This document shows, in pieces, positions 36,070 to 44,174 of a DNA stretch of 64,000 bases. Position 1 is the stretch's first letter. Each line of letters starts with the position of its first letter. Location: contig NZ_BMML01000002.1 in assembly GCF_014645815.1 (NCBI RefSeq), forward strand, positions 1 to 64,000. The letters run 5' to 3'. Under the pieces are notes generated by a model, which was not told where the DNA came from, made no database searches, and saw only the letters and a program-made list of their open reading frames with translations. This stretch comes from Streptomyces fuscichromogenes. GTDB lineage: Bacteria > Actinomycetota > Actinomycetes > Streptomycetales > Streptomycetaceae. The translations under genes and the position numbers were made by a program.

Positions 36070-36306
36070 ACGACGACGTTACCGGCGCGAGATAAACGAT
36101 GCGCGCCCTTGCGCGATCCTCATACGCCCCCGGTCCAGCCGAACCGGTGACACCACAGGTGAGTTCGCCCACAACGGCCCCTGGCGGAGGAGCGACCGGC
36201 TCTTTTGCGCCTTACGCTCGACAAACCGCACGACCCCCGTCATGCCCTTTTTCCCGACTCCTGTGCCCAGCGCATCTGGGTTTCCGCCAACGGAGGTTTC
36301 TGCTTC

Positions 36307-37059
36307 ATGAAGCTCACCGTCGTCGGCTGCTCGGGGTCGTTCCCGTCCGCGGAATCGGCCTGTTCGAGCTACCTCGTAGAGGCCGACGGCTTCCGGCTGC
36401 TCCTCGACATGGGCAACGGCGCCCTGGGCGAGCTGCAGCGCCACTGCGGTCTCTACGACCTCGACGCGATCTTCCTGAGCCATCTGCACGCCGACCACTG
36501 CATCGACATGTGCGCCTACTTCGTGGCGCGCTACTACCGTCACGACGGCGGCCCGTGCCCCCCGATCCCGGTCTACGGCCCCGAGGGCACCGAGCACCGT
36601 CTCACCACGGCCTACGCCGACACCCCCACCGCCTCCTCGATGAGCGAGGTCTTCGACTTCCACACGGTCAAGCCGTCCACGTTCGACGTCGGGCCCTTCA
36701 CGGTCCACACCGAGCGGGTCCGCCACCCCGTGGAGGCGTACGGCATCCGTGTCGAACACGCCGGGAAGTCCCTGACGTACTCGGGCGACACCGGAGTCAC
36801 GGAGGCCCTGGAGGACCTGGCCCGGGACACCGACCTGTTCCTGTGCGAGGCGGCCTTCACGCACGGCAAGGAGAACATCCCGGACCTGCACCTCAACGGC
36901 CGCGAGGCCGGCGAGACCGCGGCCCGGGCGGGCGCCCGCCGCCTGGTCCTCACCCACATCCCGCCGTGGACCGACCCCGCCGTCAACCTCGCCGACGCCC
37001 GCGAGGTCTTCGACGGCCCGGTGGATCTCGCGGCGCCTCGGGCGACCTACGAGATCTGA
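36307..37059 (+). CDS. Metallo-beta-lactamase-fold phosphodiesterase-like protein (Rv1339-like)
   Basis: Two-metal hydrolase of 250 residues. The signature is LSHLHADHCID, followed by further His/Asp ligands (RVRHPVEAYGI, YSGDTGV, VLTHIPPW). By position (between cysM and rph) and sequence it corresponds to mycobacterial Rv1339, reported as an atypical cAMP phosphodiesterase; RNase Z-like roles are possible for the fold. ATG 36307 was chosen for GGAGG 12 nt upstream; the longer frame from 36205 has no ribosome site. Confidence 0.85.
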   Translation: MKLTVVGCSGSFPSAESACSSYLVEADGFRLLLDMGNGALGELQRHCGLYDLDAIFLSHLHADHCIDMCAYFVARYYRHDGGPCPPIPVYGPEGTEHRLTTAYADTPTASSMSEVFDFHTVKPSTFDVGPFTVHTERVRHPVEAYGIRVEHAGKSLTYSGDTGVTEALEDLARDTDLFLCEAAFTHGKENIPDLHLNGREAGETAARAGARRLVLTHIPPWTDPAVNLADAREVFDGPVDLAAPRATYEI

Positions 37060-37090
37060 CGCACGTACGGCGTTCAGGGCCGTACGACGA

Positions 37091-37118
37091 GAAGGCCCCC
37101 GCCGTGGCGGGGGCCTTC
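37091..37118. terminator. Bidirectional hairpin between the MBL gene and nagE2
   Basis: GAAGGCCCCCGC, loop CGTG, GCGGGGGCCTTC: a perfect 12-bp stem between convergent genes, with TTC on either side. Confidence 0.85.
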
Positions 37119-37136
37119 GTCATGTCCGGTGCGGCC

Positions 37137-38384
37137 TCACGCCTTCGTGAGGTCCTCGATCTCCTCGTCGGGCTCGCGGCCCGGGGTGGGGAGGTTGAAG
37201 CGGACGATGGCGAAGCGGAAGACGAAGTAGTAGATCGCTCCGAACACCAGGCCGATCGGGATGATCAGCCAGGGCTTGGTCGCCAGGTTCCAGTTCAGGG
37301 CGTAGTCGATGACACCCGCGGAGAAGGTGAAGCCGGCGTGCACCCCGAGCGCCCAGGTGATCGCCATCGACAGGGCGGTGAGCACCGCGTGGATCACGTA
37401 CAGCAGCGGCGCGATGAACATGAACGTGAACTCGATCGGCTCGGTCACACCGGTCACGAAGGAGGTCAGCGCCATCGACATCATCATGCCCATCACGGCC
37501 GCGCGGCGCTCCGGGCGGGCGGTGTGCGCGATGGCCAGGGCGGCGGCCGGGAGGCCGAACATCATGATGGGGAAGAAGCCGGACATGAACTGACCGGCCG
37601 TCGGGTCACCGGCGAAGAAGCGGGTCAGGTCGCCGTGGACGATCGTGCCGGACGCCGTCTTGTAGTCGCCGATCTGGAACCAGGAGACGGTGTTCACGAA
37701 CTGGTGCATGCCGACCGGGATCAGCGCGCGGTTGATCAGGCCGAACAGACCGGCACCGAGGGCGCCCAGGCCCGTGATCCACTCACCGAAGTGGGAGATG
37801 CCCTCGCCGATCGGCTTCCAGACCAGGCCGAAGAAGACACCCATGACCGTGCCGACGAAGGCCATGATGATCGGGACGAGCCGGCGGCCGTTGAAGAAGC
37901 CGAGCCAGTCCACCAGCTTGGTCCGGTGGAAGCGCTGCCAGACCACCGCGCCCAGCAGACCCATCACCAGGCCGCCGAGGACTCCGGGGTTGTTGTAGGT
38001 CGCGGCTATGTCCGCGCCCTTCAGGACCTTCGCGTCGGTGACGGGGAACGCGGTGAGCACGTTCTTGTAGACCAGGAAGCCGACCAGGGCGGCCAGCGCG
38101 GTGGAGCCGTCCGACTTCTTGGCGAAGCCGATCGCGACACCGATGCAGAACAGCATCGGGAGGTTGTCGAAGATCGCGCCGCCGGCCGTGGCGAACACCG
38201 AGGTGACCTTGTCGGGCAGGTGCAGCTTGTCGTGGATGTCCTGCTGACCGAAGCGGAGCAGCAGACCAGCCGCCGGAAGTACGGCGATCGGGAGCTGGAG
38301 ACTGCGGCCGACCTTCTGCAGACCCTGGAACAGACCGGATCCCCACTTCTTTGTGGGGGCCGCCGTCGAGGTGGCGGTTGTCAT
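37137..38384 (-). CDS. nagE2: N-acetylglucosamine PTS permease, EIIC (NagE2)
   Basis: Membrane-embedded EIIC protein of 415 residues importing and phosphorylating N-acetylglucosamine with the NagF EIIB and general PTS proteins. About ten hydrophobic segments are present. EIIC glucose-family motifs are KVGRSLQLPIAVLPAAGLLL, LGFFNGRRLVPI, and the substrate loop GVTEPIEFTFMFIAPLLY. It has no fused EIIA or EIIB, as in S. coelicolor NagE2 (SCO2907). ATG 38384 has GGAGGAAG upstream. The dre-like palindrome at 38403-38429 indicates DasR repression, relieved by glucosamine-6-phosphate in known systems. Confidence 0.93.
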   Translation of the reverse strand: MTTATSTAAPTKKWGSGLFQGLQKVGRSLQLPIAVLPAAGLLLRFGQQDIHDKLHLPDKVTSVFATAGGAIFDNLPMLFCIGVAIGFAKKSDGSTALAALVGFLVYKNVLTAFPVTDAKVLKGADIAATYNNPGVLGGLVMGLLGAVVWQRFHRTKLVDWLGFFNGRRLVPIIMAFVGTVMGVFFGLVWKPIGEGISHFGEWITGLGALGAGLFGLINRALIPVGMHQFVNTVSWFQIGDYKTASGTIVHGDLTRFFAGDPTAGQFMSGFFPIMMFGLPAAALAIAHTARPERRAAVMGMMMSMALTSFVTGVTEPIEFTFMFIAPLLYVIHAVLTALSMAITWALGVHAGFTFSAGVIDYALNWNLATKPWLIIPIGLVFGAIYYFVFRFAIVRFNLPTPGREPDEEIEDLTKA

Positions 38385-38400
38385 ACTTCCTCCATCGGTG

Positions 38401-38430
38401 GTGGTCTACACCACTCAGTGGTGTAGACCT
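38401..38430. promoter_or_regulatory. Double DasR-responsive element upstream of nagE2
   Basis: GGTCTACACCACT (38403-38415), C, AGTGGTGTAGACC (38417-38429): a perfect 13-bp inverted repeat. Each arm resembles a dre core (consensus TGGTCTAGACCA). On the minus strand a good -10, TATAAC (38454-38449), lies upstream, so bound DasR would sit just after the transcription start. Confidence 0.82.
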
Positions 38431-38516
38431 GTTGTACACGATGGGGGCGTTATAAGGAACCCGTCAGTTCCGCAACCGGAGCATTACGCGGTGTGTACCG
38501 CCGGGTGACAGGCTGC

Positions 38517-39815
38517 TCAGGCCTTGGTGACGTCCTCCACCTCGCCCTCCGGTTCTCGCCCTGGCGTCCTCAGGTCGAACCGCGTGATGGCGAACCGGAA
38601 GATCGCGTAGTAGACCGCCGCGAAGCACAGGCCGATCGGAACGATCAGCCAGGGCTTCGTCGCCAGGTGCCAGTTGATGACGTAGTCGATCAGTCCGGCC
38701 GAGAAGCTGAACCCGTCATGCACCCCGAGCGCCCACGTCACCGCCATCGACACCCCGGTGAGCAGGGCGTGCACCGCGTACAGCAGCGGCGCGACGAACA
38801 TGAACGAGTACTCCAGCGGCTCGGTGATGCCCGTCACGAACGACGTCAGCGCCACCGACAGCATCAGCCCGCCGATCTCCTTGCGCCGGTGCGGTCTCGC
38901 GCAGTGCGTGATCGCGAGCGCGGCCGCCGGCAGCGCGAACATCATGATCGGGAAGAAGCCCGAGGTGAACTGGCCGGCGCTCGGATCACCCTCCAGGAAC
39001 ATGTTGACGTCGCCGTGCACCACCCGGCCGTCCGGCGTGGTGTAGCTGCCGAACTGGAACCAGATGGGCACGTTCAGGAACTGGTGCAGCCCGATCACCA
39101 GCAAAGCCCGGTTCGCGACCCCGAACACCCCGGCGCCCCACGCGCCCGCGTCCCGCAGCCAGTGACTGAAGCTCTCCAGCGCGCCGCCGACCGGCGGCCA
39201 GACCCACAGGCACAGCGCGGCGAACGCGATGGCCACGAACGACATCAGGATCGGGACCAGCCGCCGCCCGTTGAAGAACCCGAGCCAGTCCACCAGCCGC
39301 GTCCGGTGGTACCGGGCCCAGAAGAAGGCGGACAGCAACCCCAGCGCGATCCCTCCGAAGACCCCCGGATTCTGGAACGTGAACGCCGTAACCGTCCCGT
39401 CGGTCACCTGGCACCCGATCCCGGGCACCGCCCGCGAACCCCCGGGACAGTCCTCCGGGAACTGGTGCAGCACCCCGTAGTAGACGAGGAACCCCGCCAC
39501 CGCCGCCAGCGCCGTCGAACCGTCCGCCTTCCTCGCCATCCCGATCGCGACCCCGACGCAGAACAGCAGCGGCAGCCCGATCGACCCGTCCAGCAGCGCG
39601 CCGCCCGCGCCCTTCATCACCCGGGAGACATCCGTCCAGCCCAGCCCCTGGTCGCCGAACATGTCCGGCTGGCCGAACCGGTTGAGGATGCCTGCCGCCG
39701 GCAGCACCGCGATCGGCAGCTGAAGACTGCGGCCCATCTTCTGGAGCCCCTGGAACAGCGCGTTCCACCGCTCCCGCCCGGGATCGACCGTCCTGCCGGC
39801 ACTCTCGGCACTCAT
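38517..39815 (-). CDS. nagE1: PTS EIIC permease, GlcNAc/glucose family (NagE1)
   Basis: EIIC membrane protein of 432 residues, a close paralogue of NagE2 in the same order and orientation (MGRSLQLPIAVLPAAGILNR, LGFFNGRRLVPILMS, GITEPLEYSFMFVAPLLY). ATG 39815 was chosen for GGAGG 8 nt upstream; the longer frame to 39971 would read through the operator. In S. coelicolor NagE1 (SCO2906) is not the main GlcNAc importer; its substrate is uncertain. Divergent from nagF across a region with a dre-like site. It differs from NagE2 by a longer loop with two Cys (EDCPGGSRAVPGIGCQ). Confidence 0.9.
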   Translation of the reverse strand: MSAESAGRTVDPGRERWNALFQGLQKMGRSLQLPIAVLPAAGILNRFGQPDMFGDQGLGWTDVSRVMKGAGGALLDGSIGLPLLFCVGVAIGMARKADGSTALAAVAGFLVYYGVLHQFPEDCPGGSRAVPGIGCQVTDGTVTAFTFQNPGVFGGIALGLLSAFFWARYHRTRLVDWLGFFNGRRLVPILMSFVAIAFAALCLWVWPPVGGALESFSHWLRDAGAWGAGVFGVANRALLVIGLHQFLNVPIWFQFGSYTTPDGRVVHGDVNMFLEGDPSAGQFTSGFFPIMMFALPAAALAITHCARPHRRKEIGGLMLSVALTSFVTGITEPLEYSFMFVAPLLYAVHALLTGVSMAVTWALGVHDGFSFSAGLIDYVINWHLATKPWLIVPIGLCFAAVYYAIFRFAITRFDLRTPGREPEGEVEDVTKA

Positions 39816-39883
39816 GCGCGCGTCCTCCGGGCCGCTCGGCTGCACCGCGGGATCGCCGCGGGGGTTTGTCGACCGCCCGCCAG

Positions 39884-39898
39884 CTGGTGTAGACCAGT
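39884..39898. promoter_or_regulatory. dre-like site between nagE1 and nagF
   Basis: CTGGTGTAGACCAGT, containing TGGTGTAGACCA, one base from the dre core TGGTCTAGACCA. It lies in the divergent promoter region 118 bp before nagF and 69 bp before nagE1. Confidence 0.75.
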
Positions 39899-40016
39899 CG
39901 GCAGACGGTTCCGCCGCGGTGCTCGCCATCATTCGGCACCGGCGGTACGGCCGCTCGCAAAGATGGGCCAACTGTGGGTTACTGCGACAAAGCGGTTCGG
40001 ATCAGGGAGAAGGAAC

Positions 40017-40250
40017 ATGGCCAGCAAGGCTGAGAAGATCGTCGCCGGCCTCGGCGGAATCGAGAACATCGAGGAGATCGAAGGCTGCATCACCCGGCTG
40101 CGCACCGAGGTGAACGACCCCTCGCTGGTCGACGACGCCGCGCTCAAGGCCGCCGGCGCCCACGGTGTCGTCAAGATGGGCACCGCCATCCAGGTCGTCA
40201 TCGGCACCGACGCCGACCCGATCGCCGCGGAGATCGAGGACATGATGTAG
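40017..40250 (+). CDS. nagF: PTS EIIB component NagF
   Basis: Soluble EIIB protein of 77 residues that passes phosphate from EIIA to the sugar bound on NagE permeases. Cys24 in the motif EIEGCITRLRTEV is the phospho-acceptor. The conserved HGVVKMGTAIQVVIGTDAD follows. ATG 40017 has AGGGAGAAGG upstream. It is transcribed away from nagE1; the stop is followed by a 9-nt tandem repeat before rph. Confidence 0.93.
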   Translation: MASKAEKIVAGLGGIENIEEIEGCITRLRTEVNDPSLVDDAALKAAGAHGVVKMGTAIQVVIGTDADPIAAEIEDMM

Positions 40251-40255
40251 CCCAC

Positions 40256-40291
40256 GGGTTCGCCGGGTTCACCGGGTTCGCCGGGTTCGCC
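40256..40291. repeat. 9-nt tandem repeat, 4 copies
   Basis: GGGTTCGCC, GGGTTCACC, GGGTTCGCC, GGGTTCGCC in the nagF-rph gap. Noncoding. Confidence 0.85.
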
Positions 40292-40339
40292 GGCGAGGGG
40301 CTCTTCCCGCCTGGGGAGGGCCCCTTCCGTCGCTCCCGA

Positions 40340-40345
40340 TAGGCT
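40340..40345 (+). promoter_or_regulatory. -10 box, leaderless rph
   Basis: TAGGCT ends 7 nt before ATG 40353; no ribosome site. Confidence 0.6.
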
Positions 40346-40352
40346 CACGACC

Positions 40353-41090
40353 ATGTCTCGAATCGACGGCCGCACCCCCGAACAACTCCGCCCGGTCACC
40401 ATCGAACGCGGCTGGAGCAAGCACGCCGAGGGCTCCGTCCTCGTCTCCTTCGGCGACACGAAGGTCTTCTGCACCGCCTCCGTCACCGAAGGCGTCCCCC
40501 GCTGGCGCAAGGGCAGCGGCGAGGGCTGGGTCACCGCGGAGTACTCCATGCTCCCCCGCGCCACCAACACCCGCGGCGACCGCGAGTCGGTCAAGGGCAG
40601 GATCGGCGGCCGCACCCACGAGATCTCCCGCCTCATCGGCCGTTCCCTGCGCGCCGTCATCGACTACAAGGCCCTCGGCGAGAACACCGTGGTCCTCGAC
40701 TGCGACGTCCTCCAGGCCGACGGCGGCACCCGCACGGCCGCCATCACCGGCGCGTACGTCGCCCTCGCCGACGCCGTCGCCTGGGCGAAGGAGCGCAAGC
40801 TCGTCAAGGCCGGCCGCCAGCCCCTGACCGGCACCGTCTCCGCCGTCTCCGTCGGCATCGTCGGCGGGGTCCCGCTCCTGGACCTCTGCTACGAGGAGGA
40901 CGTCAGGGCCGAGACCGACATGAACGTCGTCTGCACCGGCGACGGCCGCTTCGTCGAGGTCCAGGGCACCGCCGAGGCCGAGCCCTTCGCCCGCGACGAA
41001 CTCAACGCCCTCCTCGACCTCGCGGTCGCCGGCTGCACCGACCTGGCAGCCATCCAGCAGGCAGCGCTCGAAGAGGCCCTCAAGAAGTAA
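40353..41090 (+). CDS. rph: Ribonuclease PH
   Basis: Phosphate-dependent 3'-to-5' exoribonuclease of 245 residues trimming tRNA precursors; forms hexameric rings. Family segments include [48 protein letters not shown], and [19 protein letters not shown] with the catalytic Asp residues. It lies 570 bp upstream of rdgB, the same order as in mycobacteria, with one small lipoprotein gene between. Leaderless start at ATG 40353. Confidence 0.96.
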   Translation: MSRIDGRTPEQLRPVTIERGWSKHAEGSVLVSFGDTKVFCTASVTEGVPRWRKGSGEGWVTAEYSMLPRATNTRGDRESVKGRIGGRTHEISRLIGRSLRAVIDYKALGENTVVLDCDVLQADGGTRTAAITGAYVALADAVAWAKERKLVKAGRQPLTGTVSAVSVGIVGGVPLLDLCYEEDVRAETDMNVVCTGDGRFVEVQGTAEAEPFARDELNALLDLAVAGCTDLAAIQQAALEEALKK

Positions 41091-41157
41091 AGGGAAAGGA
41101 AAAAGCAGAGGTACGACGGCGCAACCCGGGCGGTCGACCCCGCGTCCCTATGAATAC

Positions 41158-41186
41158 GGGCGCACGGCACGTACATCCGTGCGCCC
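41158..41186 (+). terminator. Hairpin after rph
   Basis: GGGCGCACGG, 9-nt loop, CCGTGCGCCC: a perfect 10-bp stem, 67 bp after the rph stop and ahead of the lipoprotein ribosome site. Confidence 0.65.
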
Positions 41187-41220
41187 GGCCAGCCGTACAA
41201 CGGGGAGGGGAACCCACATC

Positions 41221-41628
41221 ATGGCCGCCAGCAGACGCCGAGGGCGCCGTCGCGTCACCGCCATCGCCGCCGTAGCCGCGACCACCGCACTCACCGCCGC
41301 TCTGCTGGCCGGCTGCGGCTCGGTCGACACGGCACTGGACTGCGTCCGCACCGCGGACTCCATCGCCGACAGCGTCACCGCCCTCCAGCAGGCCGTGGAG
41401 AACGCGGCGAACGACCCCACCCGGACCGACGCCTCCCTCGACTCGATCCAGCAGAACCTGAAGAAGATCGGCGACAGGACGGACGACGCCGACGTCAACA
41501 AGGCGGTCGACCAGCTCCAGCAGGCCGTGGACAACGTCCGTACGGCCGTCAGGAACGGCGACTCGACCCCCGACGTCACCCCGGTCACCGACGCGGCCGG
41601 CGAACTGACCAAGGTCTGCACGCCGTAA
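41221..41628 (+). CDS. Small secreted lipoprotein
   Basis: Protein of 135 residues. A basic N-terminus, hydrophobic segment and lipobox LLAGC near residue 35 mark lipid attachment. The mature part is helical with heptad-like Leu/Val/Gln spacing (ADSIADSVTALQQAVENAAN, DVNKAVDQLQQAVDNVRTAV), and one Cys near each end could form a disulfide. Family not recognised. GGGGAGGGGA precedes ATG 41221. It lies between rph and rdgB. Confidence 0.8.
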   Translation: MAASRRRGRRRVTAIAAVAATTALTAALLAGCGSVDTALDCVRTADSIADSVTALQQAVENAANDPTRTDASLDSIQQNLKKIGDRTDDADVNKAVDQLQQAVDNVRTAVRNGDSTPDVTPVTDAAGELTKVCTP

Positions 41629-41648
41629 GCGGCAGTCCGGGCCCTTGG

Positions 41649-41654
41649 GATACT
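41649..41654 (+). promoter_or_regulatory. -10 box, leaderless rdgB
   Basis: GATACT ends 7 nt before ATG 41662; no ribosome site. Confidence 0.5.
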
Positions 41655-41661
41655 GCCTCCC

Positions 41662-42267
41662 ATGACGACCCGCCTGATCCTCGCCACCCGCAACGCGGGC
41701 AAAATCATCGAACTCCGCGCCATCCTCGCCGAGGCGGGCCTGCCCCATGAGCTGGTGGGTGCGGACGCGTACCCCGACATCCCCGACGTCAAGGAAACGG
41801 GCGTCACCTTCGCGGAGAACGCGCTGCTGAAGGCCCGCGCCCTCGCCCAGGCCACCGGTCTCCCCGCCGTCGCCGACGACTCCGGCCTCTGCGTCGACGT
41901 CCTGAACGGCGCCCCCGGCATCTTCTCCGCCCGCTGGGCCGGCCGCCACGGCGACGACCGGGCCAACCTGGACCTCCTCCTGGCCCAGCTCTCCGACATC
42001 GCCGACGAGCACCGGGCGGCCCACTTCGCCTGCGCGGCGGCCCTGGCGCTGCCGGACGGCACGGAACGCGTGGTCGAGGGCCAACTCCGGGGCGTGCTCC
42101 GCCACACCCCGACCGGCACGAACGGCTTCGGCTACGACCCGATCCTCCAGCCGGAGGGGGAGTCACGGACCTGCGCGGAACTGACCCCCGCCGAGAAGAA
42201 CACGATCAGCCACCGGGGGAAGGCGTTCCGGGCGCTGGTGCCGGTGGTGCGGGAGCTGTTGGGCTGA
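41662..42267 (+). CDS. rdgB: dITP/XTP pyrophosphatase (RdgB/HAM1)
   Basis: House-cleaning nucleoside triphosphatase of 201 residues that hydrolyses ITP, dITP and XTP to prevent their incorporation. Characteristic motifs are LATRNAGKIIELR at the N-terminus, VTFAENALLKARALAQATGL, ADDSGLCVDVLNGAPGIFSARWAG, and NGFGYDPI. It has the usual length. A strong bidirectional hairpin separates it from the convergent tRNA-Leu. Confidence 0.95.
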   Translation: MTTRLILATRNAGKIIELRAILAEAGLPHELVGADAYPDIPDVKETGVTFAENALLKARALAQATGLPAVADDSGLCVDVLNGAPGIFSARWAGRHGDDRANLDLLLAQLSDIADEHRAAHFACAAALALPDGTERVVEGQLRGVLRHTPTGTNGFGYDPILQPEGESRTCAELTPAEKNTISHRGKAFRALVPVVRELLG

Positions 42268-42275
42268 GACGCAGC

Positions 42276-42304
42276 CGAGGGGCGCCCATGTCGGGCGCCC
42301 CTCG
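42276..42304. terminator. Bidirectional terminator between rdgB and tRNA-Leu
   Basis: CGAGGGGCGCCC, loop ATGTC, GGGCGCCCCTCG: a perfect 12-bp stem, 8 bp after the rdgB stop and 8 bp from the tRNA 3' end. Confidence 0.9.
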
Positions 42305-42311
42305 GTGCACG

Positions 42312-42396
42312 TACGGCCGGTGGGACTCGAACCCACACGGGCTTTCGCCCATTGCGCCCTAAACGCAACATGTCTGACCAATTCCATCACGGCCGC
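42312..42396 (-). tRNA. tRNA-Leu (anticodon UAG)
   Basis: An 85-nt cloverleaf on the minus strand. The acceptor GCGGCCG pairs with CGGCCGT (first pair G-U), and A is the discriminator; CCA is not encoded. The anticodon stem is TTGCG/CGCAA with loop TTTAGGG (anticodon TAG, reading CUA/CUG). It has the long variable arm TGGGCGAAAGCCCG of class II tRNAs, and a T-arm GTGGG-TTCGAGT-CCCAC. It is not bldA, which has anticodon TAA. The HNH gene ends 32 bp upstream of its 5' end. Confidence 0.95.
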
Positions 42397-42428
42397 TCAA
42401 AACGGTCATCGTGCTCGACCGGCGGCAC

Positions 42429-43451
42429 TCAGTGTACGGGGCCGTCGGGACACTCGGCGAGTGGGACTCTGCTCTTCTGGCGACACCACGTCTCTGTCAG
42501 GGCATGGCAGTTGGGGCACAGATATCGAAGGTTCTCCTGGCGGTTGTCCCGCCAGTTGCCGTTGACATGGTCGATCTGCAAGGTGATCGGACGCCCGCGC
42601 CACTCACCAACGTTGCCGCACTCCACGCACGCATACGGCACCCCGATCTCGGTCAGAGCTTGGTGAAGTCGGGATCTGTTTGTCCGTCCGGCCTGCTGGG
42701 GCAGGATCACCAGCACTCGATGCGATGTCGACGGAGGTGCCGGCCGCTCGGGTCGTCCCCAGGACCGGCGCGTGAAGTGGCCGGTGTCGAGGCCGAGGCG
42801 GGAGGCGGCGCGCCGTACGCGTCGGTGGTTGGTGTCGTTGACGTCCATCCCGAGTCCACGCATGACCTCGGCGTAGCTGGTGCAGGTCCCTACCAGGCCG
42901 CGTAGTTCGTCCTCGGGAATCACCGCACGTCGATGTGAGAAGTGGCTGGTGTCGATGAGCTGGGCCGCCAACATGCGACACAGCGTCGCCCGGGACCGGC
43001 TGTCATCGGGAACACCCAACATGCGAGCCACGCCCCGCACGCTGGTGACTGTGGCCGCGGCGGCCCGGAGTTCTTCCGAAGTGAAAGGCAGATCCAGTTC
43101 GGGGCGGTCCATGCCGGGGAAATGGCTGATGTCGATGCCTGCGGCGTCAAGGCGGCGTCGGATGTGCGAGAGGGTCCCCGTGGCTGGTGTGGCGCCCAGC
43201 TTGAGCGCCACTTCTCGCAGGGAGGACGAGGATGTGGCGGCTTCCGCGATGGCGGCGTCGGGGTACTTGCGCCATGGGCTGCGCTTGACGAAGTGGCTTG
43301 TATCGAGTTCGTGACGTGTCACGTGCTCCTGCAGCACCCGCCTTTGACCGCCACTCGGATTCAGGCTCAGTCGCCGCATGAGATCGGTCCAGTTGCGCGC
43401 TTGAGCGACTTCCGGCGCCAGCCGCTCCCTGGTGTACGCACCAGCTCCCAT
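42429..43451 (-). CDS. HNH endonuclease with repeated D-x-S-H-F modules
   Basis: Protein of 340 residues. The N-terminal three quarters consist of four roughly 50-residue helical modules, each ending in a close variant of LDTSHF (LDTSHFVKRSPW, IDISHFPGMDR, IDTSHFSHRR, LDTGHFTRRSW). These resemble DNA-binding repeats of mobile HNH proteins. The C-terminal HNH domain has zinc Cys pairs CVECG and CPNCH around the active-site LQIDHVNGNW...DNRQENLRYL. GGAGGGGG precedes ATG 43451. The gene lies directly upstream of tRNA-Leu on the same strand and reads visibly less GC-biased than its neighbours, which suggests acquisition. Likely a selfish or defence-like nuclease; its target is unknown. Confidence 0.85.
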   Translation of the reverse strand: MGAGAYTRERLAPEVAQARNWTDLMRRLSLNPSGGQRRVLQEHVTRHELDTSHFVKRSPWRKYPDAAIAEAATSSSSLREVALKLGATPATGTLSHIRRRLDAAGIDISHFPGMDRPELDLPFTSEELRAAAATVTSVRGVARMLGVPDDSRSRATLCRMLAAQLIDTSHFSHRRAVIPEDELRGLVGTCTSYAEVMRGLGMDVNDTNHRRVRRAASRLGLDTGHFTRRSWGRPERPAPPSTSHRVLVILPQQAGRTNRSRLHQALTEIGVPYACVECGNVGEWRGRPITLQIDHVNGNWRDNRQENLRYLCPNCHALTETWCRQKSRVPLAECPDGPVH

Positions 43452-43610
43452 CGAGCCCCCTCCGTCTCCGGCCGCACATTCGCAGCCCGTACGGAGTAAC
43501 GAACCGCTTATCGGACAGTCACGCCCGAAGGTCGGTGAATCGAGGAAAGGGAAACGGCTCGCGCCAGGGAGTCCCGGTGCGAGCCGTCGGTGTCGGTGGG
43601 CGGGTGGGGG

Positions 43611-44078
43611 TCAGATGCCCAGGTCCTTGATGATCTTGGCGACGTGGCCGGTGGCGCGGACGTTGTAGAGGGCTCGTTCCACCTTGCCCTGTTCGTCGAC
43701 GATGACCGTGGAGCGGATGACGCCCAGGTAGGTCTTGCCGTAGTTCATCTTCTCGCCGAAGGCGCCGTACGCGTCCAGGACCTTCTTGTCGGGGTCGGCG
43801 AGGAGGGTGACCTTGAGGTTCTCCTTGTCGCGGAACTTGCCGAGTTTCTCCGGGGCGTCGGGGGAGATGCCGAGGACGTCGTAGCCGGCGTCGGCCAGGA
43901 GGGAGAGGTTGTCCGTGAAGTCGCAGGCCTGCTTCGTGCAGCCGGGGGTGAGGGCGGCCGGGTAGAAGTAGACGATGACCTTGCGGCCCTTGTGGGCGGA
44001 GAGGGACACCTCGTTGCCGTCGGCGTCGGAGAGGGTGAAGTCGGGGGCTACGTCCCCGGGCTGGAGTCGCTCGCTCAT
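43611..44078 (-). CDS. bcp: Thioredoxin-dependent peroxiredoxin (BCP/PrxQ)
   Basis: Thiol peroxidase of 155 residues reducing hydrogen peroxide and alkyl peroxides. Peroxidatic Cys47 (AALTPGCTKQ) and resolving Cys52 (ACDFTD) are five residues apart, typical of alpha-type PrxQ. The N-terminal LQPGDVAPDFTLSDADGNEV is standard. ATG 44078 is leaderless, with TACGCT 6 nt upstream. Confidence 0.95.
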   Translation of the reverse strand: MSERLQPGDVAPDFTLSDADGNEVSLSAHKGRKVIVYFYPAALTPGCTKQACDFTDNLSLLADAGYDVLGISPDAPEKLGKFRDKENLKVTLLADPDKKVLDAYGAFGEKMNYGKTYLGVIRSTVIVDEQGKVERALYNVRATGHVAKIIKDLGI

Positions 44079-44084
44079 CGGTCT

Positions 44085-44090
44085 AGCGTA
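44085..44090 (-). promoter_or_regulatory. -10 box, leaderless bcp
   Basis: TACGCT on the minus strand, 6 nt before the bcp ATG (44078). Confidence 0.6.
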
Positions 44091-44174
44091 ACGGGGGGTC
44101 CTGACATGGCGACCGTGGTGAGAACTGACAGACTGTCCAGAACATGCAGTACGGCAGAGTTCGGAGGGCCTACG

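Noticed and set aside
42312..42396. bldA (tRNA-Leu UAA)
   Set aside because: The anticodon loop reads TTTAGGG, giving anticodon TAG.
42312..43451. Integrated element with att sites at tRNA-Leu
   Set aside because: No integrase and no duplicated tRNA 3' end seen in the flanks; the HNH gene lies on the 5' side of the tRNA.
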